The notes below the pieces were generated by a model that made no database searches, was not told the DNA's origin, and saw nothing but the letters and a program-made list of their open reading frames with translations. A program made the translations under genes and the position numbers. From Blastocatellia bacterium (GTDB lineage: Bacteria; Acidobacteriota; Blastocatellia; Pyrinomonadales; Pyrinomonadaceae), in assembly GCA_013697915.1 (NCBI GenBank), contig JACCVY010000076.1:1-43485 (forward strand): a stretch of 43,485 nt of DNA, given 5' to 3'. Positions 30,482 through 39,743 of the stretch are shown in pieces (position 1 is the first letter of the stretch; each line of letters starts with the position of its first letter).

Positions 30482-31831
30482 ATGAAGACAGAGTTTGTTG
30501 ACGTCTCTCCAACACGTAAAGAGATAAAAATTGAGATTGACCCGGCGGCGATCAAGCAGAGCTATGACGAGGTAAGCGATCGTTATGCGAAACAAGCGAG
30601 CGTGCCGGGCTTTCGTCCAGGCCACGCGCCACGTGCGGTTGTGCGCAATCGCTTCAAAAGTGAGATTCGCGCCGAAGTATTACAGCAACTGATTCCGGAC
30701 GCGGTAAATCAGGCGATAGACAAGCACGAGTTGAATGCCATTAAAGAACCCGATGTCGAACTCGAAAATGCTGCCGGACTGGAAAAGTTTGGCGAGGAAC
30801 CCATCTCGGTCAAGGTCAACGTCGAAGTTTTGCCGAAAGTTGAAGTGCAAAACTACAAAGGGCTGGAAGTAGCTCGCCGCGTTCGCCCAATTACCGATGC
30901 GAACGTGGACGAAATGTTTGACGCTTTTCGCGAGACGTCGGCGGCCATGCAGCCCGTTGAAGATCGCGCCTCCGCGACCGGCGACACCGTTACCGTAAAT
31001 TTAGTGGGCAAGTTTTTGGACATTCCGGACCAGGAAGATCTCAAGGCCGACGACGTAGAAGTAGAGCTCGGCGGTCGAGGGGTGCAAACGGAGTTCACTG
31101 AAAACCTGACTGGCGTGAAGGCAGACGACGAAAAGATTTTCACCGTTAGTTATCCGGAAGATTTCAAATCAGAAGGACTGGCCGGCAAGCGGATTGAGTA
31201 CACGGCAAAGGTCACCGCCGTGCGCGTCAAGGAACTTCCCGAGATAGACGACGAATGGGCCAAAAGCCTGGGCGAAGAGTTTGACTCGGTAGCCACGTTG
31301 CGGACAAAAATTCGCGAGGACCTGGAAAAGCGCGCGACCCAGGAGTCTGATCATCGCCTGCGCGCCGACTTGATGTCCAAACTTCTCGAGCAGAACCAGT
31401 TTGAAGTGCCGCAGAGTCTGATCGATCAACAAACCAGTCGCCGCTTGGAATCCATCGTTCGCGACATGATCGGACGAGGCGTCGATCCTCGCAATCAGCA
31501 GCTCAACTGGGAGGCCGCACGGGAAGAGTTGAAAGCCCAGGCGGAGGCTGATGTGCGCAGCACATTGCTGCTTGAGCGCATTGCGGATGAAGAAAAGATC
31601 GAAGTGTCGAATGAAGACATAGACGCCGAGATTGATGCTATCGCATTGAGCTCACAACAACCGATTGAACAAGTGCGAGGTGTCTTGACAAAGGATGGAG
31701 GCGAACGTAGCATCGCGCACAGGTTGCGCAACCGCAAAGCGCTTGATCTTCTGGTCGAAAACGCGAAGGTCGCCGAAGAAGAGTGGAGCGAAACTGAGGA
31801 GACAGAAGTCAGGAGTCAGAATTCAGAATGA
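30482..31831 (+). CDS. tig: Trigger factor (ribosome-bound chaperone, peptidyl-prolyl isomerase)
   Basis: Binds the ribosome exit tunnel and helps nascent chains fold. The 449-residue protein has normal length. The N-terminal ribosome-binding domain (1-110) has the signature SVPGFRPGHAPRAVVRNRF; the FKBP-like PPIase domain (about 150-245) starts near ASATGDTVTVNLVGKFLD; and the C-terminal helical arms domain has LRTKIREDLEKRATQESDHRLRADLMSKLLEQNQFEVPQSLID. The last residues, EVRSQNSE, are encoded by a degenerate short repeat that continues past the stop, so the natural C-terminus has been altered. It leads the tig-clpP-clpX-lon cluster, an order that is common in bacteria. Confidence 0.97.
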   Translation: MKTEFVDVSPTRKEIKIEIDPAAIKQSYDEVSDRYAKQASVPGFRPGHAPRAVVRNRFKSEIRAEVLQQLIPDAVNQAIDKHELNAIKEPDVELENAAGLEKFGEEPISVKVNVEVLPKVEVQNYKGLEVARRVRPITDANVDEMFDAFRETSAAMQPVEDRASATGDTVTVNLVGKFLDIPDQEDLKADDVEVELGGRGVQTEFTENLTGVKADDEKIFTVSYPEDFKSEGLAGKRIEYTAKVTAVRVKELPEIDDEWAKSLGEEFDSVATLRTKIREDLEKRATQESDHRLRADLMSKLLEQNQFEVPQSLIDQQTSRRLESIVRDMIGRGVDPRNQQLNWEAAREELKAQAEADVRSTLLLERIADEEKIEVSNEDIDAEIDAIALSSQQPIEQVRGVLTKDGGERSIAHRLRNRKALDLLVENAKVAEEEWSETEETEVRSQNSE

Positions 31832-31877
31832 GTAGTCAGCTTTTCTTCTGATTTCCGACTCCTGATTTCTGTATTCA
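31803..31877. repeat. Degenerate heptad repeat spanning the tig stop, in inverted halves
   Basis: CAGAAGTCAGGAGTCAGAAT and TCAGAATG on the left face TTCTTCTGATTTCCGACTCC and TGATTTCTG on the right, so repeat units of one sense end at the tig 3' end and units of the opposite sense follow, forming a potential hairpin of about 30 bases per side. Family of 29541-29580 and 41879-41946. The tig coding frame reads into the first half. Confidence 0.85.
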
Positions 31878-31900
31878 TTACTGAAAGGTTCACACCTACA

Positions 31901-32485
31901 ATGGCTCTAGTTCCCATGGTCGTCGAGCAAACGTCGCGCGGCGAACGCGCCTTTGATATTTTCTCGCGACTGTTGAAAGACAACATCATTTTTCTCGGCA
32001 CCCCTATCGACGATCAAATCGCAAATCTGATCGTGGCCCAGCTTCTCTTCCTCGAAGCAGAAGATCCCGAGAAAGACATCAACATCTATATTAATTCGCC
32101 GGGTGGTTCGATCACCGCGGGCATGGCCGTCTACGACACGATGCAATTCATCCGGCCGGACGTCACCACGATTTGCGTGGGCCAGTGTGCGTCAATGGGT
32201 GCTTTGCTTTTGGCGGCGGGCGCAAAAGGCAAGCGGTTTGCACTGCCCAACTCTCGCATTCTCATCCACCAGCCGAGCGGCGGCTCGCAGGGACAGGCGA
32301 CTGATATTCGTATCCAGGCGGAGGAAATTCTCCGCATGCGCGAACTGACTTCGCAAATTATTGCCAAACATACCGGCCAAACGTATGAAACTGTCGAGCG
32401 CGACGTGGAGCGCGACAAAATAATGTCTGCCGCCCAGGCCAAGGATTATGGTTTAATAGACGAGGTGATTGCCCACCGCGAGTAG
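31901..32485 (+). CDS. clpP: ATP-dependent Clp protease proteolytic subunit ClpP
   Basis: A 194-residue serine peptidase that forms the tetradecameric chamber fed by ClpX or ClpA/C. The catalytic triad is in place: Ser98 in [10 protein letters not shown], His123 in ILIHQPSGG and Asp172 in [13 protein letters not shown]. The first residues [25 protein letters not shown] correspond to the cleaved propeptide plus N-terminal loop. The ATG lies in the tig-clpP gap of 69 bases, with AAAGG 12 bases upstream. It is followed after 24 bases by a free ClpX-type zinc-finger gene, then by clpX. Confidence 0.98.
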   Translation: MALVPMVVEQTSRGERAFDIFSRLLKDNIIFLGTPIDDQIANLIVAQLLFLEAEDPEKDINIYINSPGGSITAGMAVYDTMQFIRPDVTTICVGQCASMGALLLAAGAKGKRFALPNSRILIHQPSGGSQGQATDIRIQAEEILRMRELTSQIIAKHTGQTYETVERDVERDKIMSAAQAKDYGLIDEVIAHRE

Positions 32486-32509
32486 AGGTGGACACACCCC
32501 GAGGTTGCG

Positions 32510-32731
32510 ATGATTGCAAAAATGAAAGCGCGCGGTGTCCGTTGCTCATTCTGCGGCGTGTCCAATGGCGAAGTGGCTAACATCGTCGCCGGCACACCGC
32601 AGCATGCGAGCGGCGTTCCGAAAGGTATGATTGGCAAGAGCGCCTTCATCTGTAACGAATGTGTTCAGCGCTATCGCGCCCTGATTGCGAATCCCGAAAC
32701 TCCCAACCAGTCCCTGACAGTTCCCAAATAG
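32510..32731 (+). CDS. Stand-alone ClpX-type C4 zinc-finger protein
   Basis: A 73-residue protein consisting almost only of a zinc-binding domain like that at the N-terminus of Clp[18 protein letters not shown] (residues 12-28) and [16 protein letters not shown] (44-59) mirror [17 protein letters not shown] and [16 protein letters not shown] of the ClpX encoded next door, with four zinc cysteines (C12, C15, C49, C52). About 15 extra residues are inserted between the two halves. No AAA+ domain follows. GAGG lies 5 bases before the ATG. It sits 24 bases behind clpP and 38 bases before clpX on the same strand, so it is made with them. The ClpX zinc domain dimerises and binds substrates and adaptors; a free copy could compete with it or act as an adaptor. 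That role is inference. Confidence 0.9.
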   Translation: MIAKMKARGVRCSFCGVSNGEVANIVAGTPQHASGVPKGMIGKSAFICNECVQRYRALIANPETPNQSLTVPK

Positions 32732-32769
32732 CAGGTTCGATCGAAACTCGAAGGAGATTCCCCAGACAT

Positions 32770-34014
32770 ATGGTTAGACGAACCGACGACACACTGCGCT
32801 GTTCCTTCTGCGGTAAATCGCAGAACGAAGTCAAAAAGCTCATTGCCGGCCCAACCGTCTACATCTGCAATGAGTGCATTGACATCTGCAACGAAATCAT
32901 CACCGACGATCAGCAGGCAGAGTCGGTAGCAACTCGTCCGCCGCTGCCAAAGCCCGGCGAGATCAAAAGTTTTCTCGATGAGTACGTTATCGGGCAGGAT
33001 GAAACAAAGAAGCGACTGGCGGTCGCGGTCTATCAGCATTACAAGCGCATCGAGCTGGGCCGCCGCCGCGCCGATGTTGAGATCCAAAAAGCAAACATTC
33101 TGTTGATGGGCCCCACCGGCACAGGCAAGACGCTGCTGGCACAAACGCTGGCGCGCATGCTGAGTGTTCCCTTCACCATTGTTGATGCCACCACGTTAAC
33201 CGAGGCCGGTTACGTCGGCGAAGACGTCGAAAACATCATTCTGAAATTGCTGCAAGCGGCAAACGGCGACGTCGAGCGCGCGCAACAAGGCATTATTTAT
33301 ATCGACGAAATCGACAAGATCTGCCGTAAGGACGAGAACCCGTCGATTACCCGCGATGTCTCGGGCGAAGGCGTGCAACAGGCGTTGCTGAAAATCCTGG
33401 AGGGCACGATTGCGAATGTCCCACCCCAGGGCGGACGAAAACATCCGCATCAGGAGTTTTTCCCGATTGATACCGCCAACATTCTTTTCATCTGCGGCGG
33501 GGCTTTTGTAGGCCTTGAGAAAGTAATCGGGCGCCGGCTGCGCAATAAGTCGCTCGGCTTTCAGGCAGAAGTTAAGACCGGAAGTCATCGCCACGCCGAA
33601 GCGCTGGCGGCTGTGCAGCCGGAAGACCTGATTCGTTTTGGTTTGATTCCGGAGTTTGTCGGCCGCCTGCCGGTCTGCGGTGTTTTGCACGAACTCGACG
33701 AGGACGCCCTAATCAAGATTCTTACCGAACCAAAGAACGCGCTGGTCAAGCAGTATCAGAAGAAATTTGATTTTGACAACGTCAAACTCAAGTTCACCGA
33801 AGATGCTTTGAAAGCCGTCGCCAAGCAGGCAGTCGAACGAAAAGTCGGCGCGCGAGGCTTGATGATGATTCTGGAAGAGTTGCTTTTAGACGCAATGTAC
33901 ACGTTGCCTTCGCAAAAGCGCGTAAAAGAGTTTGTTATCACCAGCGAAATGGTCGAGCGCCATCGCGCTGTTCCGGGCGAGGGATTGGCGGGTATTGATG
34001 GTGCGGCCGCCTAG
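32770..34014 (+). CDS. clpX: ATP-dependent Clp protease ATP-binding subunit ClpX
   Basis: AAA+ unfoldase that recognises tagged proteins and threads them into ClpP. With the ATG at 32770 (AAGGAG about 16 bases upstream; the longer frame to 32659 overlaps the upstream gene) it has 414 residues. The C4 zinc finger is at 11-40 (C11, C14, C33, C36), Walker A GPTGTGKT at 114-121, Walker B IIYIDEID at 175-182, sensor-2 GARGL at 360-364. The ClpP-contacting loop reads LGF (262-264) in place of the usual IGF, a mild change. It follows the zinc-finger gene by 38 bases and is followed by lon. Confidence 0.98.
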   Translation: MVRRTDDTLRCSFCGKSQNEVKKLIAGPTVYICNECIDICNEIITDDQQAESVATRPPLPKPGEIKSFLDEYVIGQDETKKRLAVAVYQHYKRIELGRRRADVEIQKANILLMGPTGTGKTLLAQTLARMLSVPFTIVDATTLTEAGYVGEDVENIILKLLQAANGDVERAQQGIIYIDEIDKICRKDENPSITRDVSGEGVQQALLKILEGTIANVPPQGGRKHPHQEFFPIDTANILFICGGAFVGLEKVIGRRLRNKSLGFQAEVKTGSHRHAEALAAVQPEDLIRFGLIPEFVGRLPVCGVLHELDEDALIKILTEPKNALVKQYQKKFDFDNVKLKFTEDALKAVAKQAVERKVGARGLMMILEELLLDAMYTLPSQKRVKEFVITSEMVERHRAVPGEGLAGIDGAAA

Positions 34015-34202
34015 TAGCACCTACTTCAGGCTGTGCCGGCACGGCATCGCAGACGCAAGTCTGTGCCACTAAAGACCGGCCTCTGTGGCGGATGCCCGGG
34101 AAATGCTTTACAATTAGACATCTTATTTATGGGGCGAGACGGCAGTTTAAGCGGCTCGCCTTTCTTGCAAGTAGCCGCAGTTAAGTCCGTTCATTCGCAA
34201 TT

Positions 34203-36632
34203 ATGGAAGAATATTCAGATCGCAGCCCTGCTGACGTTGCCTGGTATCCGATGGTGCCGATTCGCGACGTTGTAATTTTCCCGTTCACAAAAGTTGCTTT
34301 TAAGATTGGACGCGCGGGCTCGGTGCGCGCGCTTGAGCAGGCGCTTGCAGCCGATCGTACTATCTTTCTCGCCACTCAACACGACGCCACGATTGACGAG
34401 CCGGTACCGGATCAAATTTACGACGTGGGTACGCTCGGCCGGATTCTGCAGTCGCAAAAGCAGGATAACGGCCAGATCAAAGTCGTCGTGGAAGGGCGCG
34501 AACGCGCCACCACCGTGCGCATTGAAAACACCGACGGCACTTTTATGGCGCTGGTAAAACGCGCGCCGGTAGTTAACGAAGACGGCACGCGCCTCGACGC
34601 GCTGGTGCAGAAGATTGGCCAACTGGTCGAACAACATCTGCGTCTGGCGCCGGAAGCGCAAACCGATGCTCTGCAAACTGCGCTTCGTAATCAAAATCCT
34701 TCGCATCTTGCTGATGCGCTTGCTTCGCAGCTGCGCATTTCCGTTGAAGACAAACAGGGATTGCTGGAATTGTTTTCCTCCCAGGCCCGTCTGCAGCGCT
34801 TGATTGAGTTGCTCGAGCTTGAGATCGAGAAACGCCAGCTCGATCGCACCATCCAAACGCGTGTGAAACGCCAAATGGAGAAGGCGCAGAAAGAGTACTA
34901 CCTCAACGAACAAATTAAAGCGATTCACAAAGAGCTGGGCCGCAAGGACGAGAAAGCCGAACTCGAAGATCTGAAGAAAAAGATCGAAGAGGTCGGCATG
35001 ACAGAAGAGGCGAAAACCAAGGCAATGCAGGAACTGCATCGGCTGGAAGCCATGCCGCCGATGTCCGCGGAAGGGACTGTGTCGCGCACCTACATCGACT
35101 GGCTGGTGAGCGTGCCCTGGAAACAGAAGTCAAAAGAGATCAAAGACCTGAGCAAGGCGGAAGAAGTTCTCAATGAAGATCACTTCGGCTTGGAAAAGAT
35201 CAAAGAACGCATCCTTGAATATCTCGCCGTTCGCCAACTGGTAAAGAATCCCAAGGGCTCGATTCTCTGCTTCGTTGGCCCGCCGGGAGTCGGCAAAACC
35301 AGTTTGGGCAAATCGATTGCCCGCGCGACTGGGCGAAAGTTTGTGCGCCTGTCGCTCGGTGGAGTGCGCGACGAAGCCGAGATTCGCGGCCATCGCCGGA
35401 CCTACATCGGAGCGTTGCCGGGACAGATTGTTCAGATGATGAAGAAAGCGGGAACGATTAACCCGGTACTGTTGCTTGATGAAGTCGACAAACTCGGCGC
35501 CGATTTTCGTGGCGACCCGAGCGCGGCTTTGCTTGAGGTTTTGGATCCGGAACAGAACCACACGTTCCAGGACCACTACCTTGACGTTGAGTACGATCTG
35601 TCGAAAGTCTTTTTCATTGCCACTTCAAACGTGCTGCACACGATTCCTCCAGCTTTACAGGATCGACTGGAGATTCTGCGTCTGTCGGGTTACACCGAAC
35701 GCGAGAAGCTGGAGATTGCGAAACGCCATCTGGTTCCGAAACAAGCCGAAGCCAATGGCCTGAAAATGGAGCAGTTCGACTTTACGGACGAAGGCCTGTT
35801 GGAAGTTATCCGGCACTTTACTCGTGAATCCGGCGTGCGCAATCTTGAGCGCGAGATTGGTTCATGCTGTCGCAAACTCGCCCGTCGCATTGTGGCCGAC
35901 ACTGTCACCGAAGAGCACAAGGAAACTGTAGACGCTGCTCGCGTTCGCGAGATGCTTGGTCCAATTAAGTTTCGCCAACAAGGCGTCGCTGCCGAAAGCG
36001 AAATTGGACTTGCAACCGGACTGGCCTGGACCGAGGTCGGCGGCGAAGTTCTGCAGATCGAAGCAACCCTTACCAAGGGCCGCGGCGGTGTAATGCTGAC
36101 GGGTAAGCTGGGCGACGTCATGCAGGAATCGGCGCAGGCGGCGCTGACTTGCATCAAGGCGCGCGCAGAGCGCTTAGCGATGAGCATTGACTTTATTCGC
36201 AAGCGCGATTTGCACATTCACGTTCCCGAAGGCGCCATTCCTAAAGATGGACCATCGGCCGGAATTACCATCGCCACCGCAATGGCGTCGGCCCTGGCGC
36301 GCACGCCCGTTAGAAAGAACGTAGCGATGACCGGCGAAATAACCTTGCGCGGTCGCGTGTTACCCATTGGTGGCGTGAAAGAGAAACTGCTTGCCGCGCA
36401 TCGCTTCGGCATCGACACCATCATTCTGCCCAAGGACAATGAAAAGGATTTGCCGGAGGTTCCGGAAGAAGTTCGCAACGCGCTCTGCATCAATCTGGTA
36501 GAGACGATTGATGAAGTGTTGGCGCTTGCGCTCGAAGATGCCTGTCCAACCGACGCCGGTGCTCCGGATGAAGCCAAAGCGCCGCCGCTCTGGACCACGG
36601 AACCGCCCTCGCAAGGCATTCAAACAAGCTAA
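34203..36632 (+). CDS. lon: ATP-dependent protease Lon
   Basis: A cytosolic AAA+ protease for damaged and regulatory proteins. At 809 residues it has the usual LonA length. The N-terminal substrate-binding domain (1-200) starts with [14 protein letters not shown]; a coiled middle region follows ([20 protein letters not shown] at about 220-240). AAA+ Walker A GPPGVGKT is at 359-366, Walker [12 protein letters not shown] follows, and the peptidase domain has PKDGPSAG with Ser685 and GGVKEK with Lys728, 43 residues apart as in E. coli Ser679/Lys722. The C-terminal 25 residues are Pro/Ala-rich. It lies 188 bases after clpX. In the gap are only a hairpin-like GCAGACGCAAGTCTGTG and no clear promoter. 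Confidence 0.98.
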   Translation: MEEYSDRSPADVAWYPMVPIRDVVIFPFTKVAFKIGRAGSVRALEQALAADRTIFLATQHDATIDEPVPDQIYDVGTLGRILQSQKQDNGQIKVVVEGRERATTVRIENTDGTFMALVKRAPVVNEDGTRLDALVQKIGQLVEQHLRLAPEAQTDALQTALRNQNPSHLADALASQLRISVEDKQGLLELFSSQARLQRLIELLELEIEKRQLDRTIQTRVKRQMEKAQKEYYLNEQIKAIHKELGRKDEKAELEDLKKKIEEVGMTEEAKTKAMQELHRLEAMPPMSAEGTVSRTYIDWLVSVPWKQKSKEIKDLSKAEEVLNEDHFGLEKIKERILEYLAVRQLVKNPKGSILCFVGPPGVGKTSLGKSIARATGRKFVRLSLGGVRDEAEIRGHRRTYIGALPGQIVQMMKKAGTINPVLLLDEVDKLGADFRGDPSAALLEVLDPEQNHTFQDHYLDVEYDLSKVFFIATSNVLHTIPPALQDRLEILRLSGYTEREKLEIAKRHLVPKQAEANGLKMEQFDFTDEGLLEVIRHFTRESGVRNLEREIGSCCRKLARRIVADTVTEEHKETVDAARVREMLGPIKFRQQGVAAESEIGLATGLAWTEVGGEVLQIEATLTKGRGGVMLTGKLGDVMQESAQAALTCIKARAERLAMSIDFIRKRDLHIHVPEGAIPKDGPSAGITIATAMASALARTPVRKNVAMTGEITLRGRVLPIGGVKEKLLAAHRFGIDTIILPKDNEKDLPEVPEEVRNALCINLVETIDEVLALALEDACPTDAGAPDEAKAPPLWTTEPPSQGIQTS

Positions 36633-36654
36633 TACTTTTTTCAATTCAAGCAGG

Positions 36655-36715
36655 GTTTAGAGTTCGCTTTGGATATGCCGTCAAACCAAAGACAGGCGTA
36701 GCCTGAACTCTAAAC
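36655..36715. terminator. Hairpin downstream of lon (GTTTAGAGTTC arms)
   Basis: GTTTAGAGTTC (36655-36665) and GAACTCTAAAC (36705-36715) are perfect 11-bp complements around a 39-base loop. It lies 22 bases after the lon stop. No T-run follows, so it may be a dispersed repeat of the TTTAGAGTTC type or a Rho-dependent stop region rather than an intrinsic terminator. Confidence 0.4.
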
Positions 36716-36761
36716 GCGTCTGCTTGCAATCCCCTTAAACAAAACAACCCTGGAGGAACTG

Positions 36762-37229
36762 ATGAGTAAACATGACGATGCGGATCTAATTCTGAAACTT
36801 TACGACTTGAGACGAGAAACAACCATGCGAGAAGCCCGCAACTGGATGTTCGGCTTTAATCCGACAACGGTGCAGGACGTTATCGATGTGCTCCTTAGCG
36901 AGCATAGCGGTCATTACCGGATGGTGATTTCCTATTGGGACATGGCTGCCGCGATGGTCAACAATGGCGCCATTGACGAAAAGTTGTTCAATGAAACTAA
37001 CGGCGAGCACTTGTTTGTCTATTCCAAGATCGCCCCGCTCATCCCGGAAGTGCGTGCGTTGTTTGGTAACCCTGAGTTTCTAATGAACCTCGAGACACTG
37101 GTGAAGCGAGTTCCCGACTATGAGGAAAAGATCACCGCCATGCGCGAGCGCATGAAACGATTTGCTGCCATGCGCGAAGAACGCACTGCGAAGGTGCAAG
37201 CGGCGGCGACTGCGACGTCCGCTTCCTGA
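36762..37229 (+). CDS. Conserved-looking protein of unknown function
   Basis: A 155-residue cytoplasmic-type protein, mostly helical: ADLILKLYDLRRETTMREARNWM, then TVQDVIDVLLSEHSGHYRMVISYWDMAAAMV, NNGAIDEKLFNETNGEHLFVYSKI and a long C-terminal helix, YEEKITAMRERMKRFAAMRE, ending in an Ala/Thr/Ser-rich tail. GGAGG 8 bases before the ATG supports the start. The pattern (helical bundle with SYWDMAAAMVNNGAI and an F-G-N-P-E-F loop) faintly recalls the DUF4760 type, but I am not sure. It lies between lon and engB; co-transcription with either is possible. Confidence 0.8.
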   Translation: MSKHDDADLILKLYDLRRETTMREARNWMFGFNPTTVQDVIDVLLSEHSGHYRMVISYWDMAAAMVNNGAIDEKLFNETNGEHLFVYSKIAPLIPEVRALFGNPEFLMNLETLVKRVPDYEEKITAMRERMKRFAAMREERTAKVQAAATATSAS

Positions 37230-37321
37230 GCCAGACAGATCTGCTGTTATTGGGCAGTAAGCCGAGCTTGGGGAAGGTGTGAGAATGCTAAATGAATTCC
37301 TTCCCAAGCTCTTGTCAACGC

Positions 37322-37903
37322 ATGAAAATCACCAGTGCTGAATTCCTGAAAAGTGCTTTCCAGGAAAGCGACTGGCCCCGCGAGCAAAAACCAGAGATCG
37401 CATTTATGGGCCGTTCGAATGTTGGCAAGTCAAGCGTCATCAATTCCCTGCTGAATACTCGCGGTCTGGCGCGCACGTCAAACACACCAGGCCGCACGCA
37501 GTCGCTGAATTTTTTTGACATCAACAATAGTTTTCGTTTCGTTGATCTTCCAGGGTTTGGTTATGCGCGCGTGCCAAAATCATTGCGATTAGGTTGGGGC
37601 GAGATGGTTACGAGCTACCTTGCAAAGCGACAACAGCTTGTGCTATCAATTCAGCTCGTAGATTCGCGCCACGAACCCACAACATTGGATTTGCAGCTTC
37701 ACGATTGGCTTGAGCACAGCGCCAAGCCACGCTTAGTAGTTGCCACAAAATCCGATAAGCTATCTAAAAACGATTTGAAAACGAGTTTGGAGCGCGTACG
37801 CCGCGTGTTCAAAGCAGCAACCGTGATAGCTTTTTCAGCTAAGAGTGGGCACGGGCGAAACGAACTTTGGCACACGATTGAGAAGGCCCTGGCTGATTCT
37901 TAA
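37322..37903 (+). CDS. engB: Ribosome biogenesis GTPase EngB (YsxC/YihA)
   Basis: A Ras-like GTPase needed for late assembly of the large ribosomal subunit. With the ATG at 37322 it has 193 residues, the usual length. G1 GRSNVGKS (30-37), G2 threonines in SNTPGRTQSLNFF, G3 DLPGFGYA, G4 TKSDK (ATKSDK) and G5 SAKSG are all visible in order. The frame stays open to 37292, but ten extra residues there would be encoded within a small palindrome (AGCTTGGGGAAGG/CCTTCCCAAGCT, 37265-37310), so I use the inner start, though it lacks a good ribosome binding site. The lon-engB arrangement matches many bacteria. Confidence 0.95.
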   Translation: MKITSAEFLKSAFQESDWPREQKPEIAFMGRSNVGKSSVINSLLNTRGLARTSNTPGRTQSLNFFDINNSFRFVDLPGFGYARVPKSLRLGWGEMVTSYLAKRQQLVLSIQLVDSRHEPTTLDLQLHDWLEHSAKPRLVVATKSDKLSKNDLKTSLERVRRVFKAATVIAFSAKSGHGRNELWHTIEKALADS

Positions 37904-38115
37904 GCTGTCAGCCCTTGATTAGAAATTGTGGATCGGTTAAGAATGGCCTTTCCATAATTCAGATCGAGCGCTGAGTGCTCAAAATTCTCAACCCCCTTTT
38001 TGTTAATCAAGCTTTCTTCGACACCAACGGATGGCCGACGACATTGCATCAAAGTAATTCCCCGTTTAGTCATTCGGTATCGAGGCAATTGCAAGGCGTC
38101 AGTGAAGTCAGTCAT
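37900..38115 (-). CDS. Possible small gene, unknown function
   Basis: A 71-residue frame starting at 38115, opposite in direction to its neighbours. GAGGCGG lies about 6 bases upstream of the start, and the sequence MTDFTDALQLPRYRMTKRG looks protein-like, with a basic middle and polar end, but shows no known motif. Its stop overlaps the engB stop by 4 bases, tail to tail. A longer start at 38181 adds a basic segment. I rate it as real but uncertain; the rest of the gap to rho shows nothing. Confidence 0.4.
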   Translation of the reverse strand: MTDFTDALQLPRYRMTKRGITLMQCRRPSVGVEESLINKKGVENFEHSALDLNYGKAILNRSTISNQGLTA

Positions 38116-38259
38116 TTTTTGCCGCCTCGCCGCTAATCGACGAGCAAGGATCACCCGCAACAGGGATGCCCGGTTTTTCAAGTTCTAACCTCCAAAGCTA
38201 AACAAATTCAGTCGCGGAAAAACAACAACCGCTCACTAGATAATTAGGAATCAATTGAC

Positions 38260-39636
38260 ATGTCACAGAGAACACGTTCACGCGCTTCGAGCGCGAACAA
38301 CGACGACAATGATGACGGCGCATCCGTAGCTACTGCCGATGCTCCTGAACGAGATGGCGGAGAGCGCCGAGGCAAGGAAGAAGGCTTCCTAAACCTCGCC
38401 GACCTCAAGGAAATGTCCATCTCCAAGCTGACGAGTATCGCCAAGGGCATGGATGTGCCCGGCGCTACCGGCATGCGCAAGCAGGAACTCATCTTCAAAG
38501 TACTGGCGGCACAAACTGAAAAGAGCGGCCTGATCTTTTCCGAAGGCGTGCTCGAGACCCTGCCGGATGGTTTTGGTTTCCTGCGCGCGCCGGAATACAA
38601 CTATCTGCCGGGGCCAGACGATATCTACGTCTCGCCGTCACAGATCAGAAAATTCGACCTGCGCACCGGCGATACCGTCAGCGGCCAGATTCGTCCGCCC
38701 AAAGAAGGCGAGCGCTATTTCGCTCTAATCAAAGTCGAAGCGATAAATTTTGAATCGCCCGACCAGGCGCGCGAAAAAGTTTTCTTCGACAATCTCACGC
38801 CTTTGTATCCGGAAGAGATGTTGAAGATGGAAACCACGCAGGAGAACCTTTCCGCCCGAGTTATCGACCTGGTTACTCCATTGGGCAAAGGCCAACGTGG
38901 ATTGATTGTCGCTCCGCCGCGCACCGGCAAGACGATGTTGCTTCAGACGATCGCAAACTCCGTTACTACCAACCATCCGGAAGTGACCTTGATTGTCTTG
39001 CTCATCGACGAGCGGCCGGAAGAAGTCACCGACATGCAGCGCTCCGTGAACGGCGAAGTTATCTCATCGACGTTTGATGAACCGCCGACGCGCCACGTAC
39101 AGGTCGCCGACATGGTGATTGAAAAAGCGAAGCGCCTGGTCGAGCACAAACGCGACGTGGTTATTCTGCTTGACTCGATTACGCGTCTGGCGCGAGCGCA
39201 CAACGCGGTGGTGCCGCCCAGTGGCAAGATTCTTTCCGGCGGTATTGATTCAAACGCGTTGCAACGCCCCAAGCGCTTCTTCGGCGCGGCGCGCAACATT
39301 GAAGAAGGCGGTTCGTTGACGATTATCGCCACCGCGCTTATCGACACAGGCTCGCGCATGGACGACGTCATCTTTGAAGAATTCAAAGGTACCGGCAACT
39401 CGGAAATTCATCTCGATCGCCGCTTGAGCGACAAACGCTTGTTCCCCGCTATTGATTTGCAACGGTCCGGCACACGTAAAGAAGAGTTGCTGCTCAGCAA
39501 GGAAGACTTAAACCGCATCTGGGTGATGCGGCGCGTTTTGAATCCGCTTTCACCCGTTGAGCAAATGGAAGTTGTGCTCGAACGGCTCGAAAAGGCCAAG
39601 TCAAACGCAGAGTTTCTCGCGTCAATGCAAAGCTAA
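38260..39636 (+). CDS. rho: Transcription termination factor Rho
   Basis: A hexameric RNA-dependent ATPase that ends transcription. The 458-residue protein has an added acidic/polar disordered N-terminus (1-40: [10 protein letters not shown]...), then the Rho_N SAP-like part ([20 protein letters not shown]), the OSB RNA-binding region ([20 protein letters not shown]), Walker A APPRTGKT (218-225), [18 protein letters not shown] (Walker B and R-loop region) and the Q-loop/secondary RNA site near [20 protein letters not shown]. It stands alone. After its stop a hairpin with a T-run is seen (39647-39685). Confidence 0.98.
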   Translation: MSQRTRSRASSANNDDNDDGASVATADAPERDGGERRGKEEGFLNLADLKEMSISKLTSIAKGMDVPGATGMRKQELIFKVLAAQTEKSGLIFSEGVLETLPDGFGFLRAPEYNYLPGPDDIYVSPSQIRKFDLRTGDTVSGQIRPPKEGERYFALIKVEAINFESPDQAREKVFFDNLTPLYPEEMLKMETTQENLSARVIDLVTPLGKGQRGLIVAPPRTGKTMLLQTIANSVTTNHPEVTLIVLLIDERPEEVTDMQRSVNGEVISSTFDEPPTRHVQVADMVIEKAKRLVEHKRDVVILLDSITRLARAHNAVVPPSGKILSGGIDSNALQRPKRFFGAARNIEEGGSLTIIATALIDTGSRMDDVIFEEFKGTGNSEIHLDRRLSDKRLFPAIDLQRSGTRKEELLLSKEDLNRIWVMRRVLNPLSPVEQMEVVLERLEKAKSNAEFLASMQS

Positions 39637-39646
39637 AGCAGGGTCG

Positions 39647-39685
39647 AAGGCGGATGAAACATTCGTGTCCGTCCGCCTTTTGTTC
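39647..39685 (+). terminator. Candidate intrinsic terminator after rho
   Basis: AAGGCGGA (39647-39654) pairs with TCCGCCTT (39672-39679) around a 17-base loop and is followed by TTTTGTTCTTTCTG. It sits 11 bases after the rho stop and before glgA, so it probably separates the two transcripts. Confidence 0.55.
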
Positions 39686-39696
39686 TTTCTGTTTGG

Positions 39697-39740
39697 CCTC
39701 TGCTTTTTCATCCTTCATTCTTCCCCCTTCATCCTTTTCC
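39697..39740. repeat. Short degenerate tandem repeat (TTCATCC type) before glgA
   Basis: Units like TTCATCCTTCATTC and CCCTTCATCC follow each other up to 4 bases before the glgA ATG. Similar wording occurs at 11510-11562 (CCCTCATCC, TTTCATCCTTCGTCCC) and, complementary, at 11004-11036 (GAATGAAGGATGAAGG). Confidence 0.75.
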
Positions 39741-39743
39741 CTG

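Noticed and set aside
32659-32769. 37-codon extension of ClpX upstream of 32770
   Set aside because: It overlaps the preceding zinc-finger gene and lacks similarity, while AAGGAG precedes the inner ATG.
34215-35039. A 274-codon open frame on the minus strand opposite lon
   Set aside because: Fully antisense to the Lon N-terminal domain, Leu/Phe-rich translation without any motif, no ribosome binding site.
39654-39743. 30-codon N-terminal extension of GlgA
   Set aside because: Low-complexity translation of short repeats and a terminator-like hairpin; GlgA proteins begin at the MRIAILSSE-like segment.
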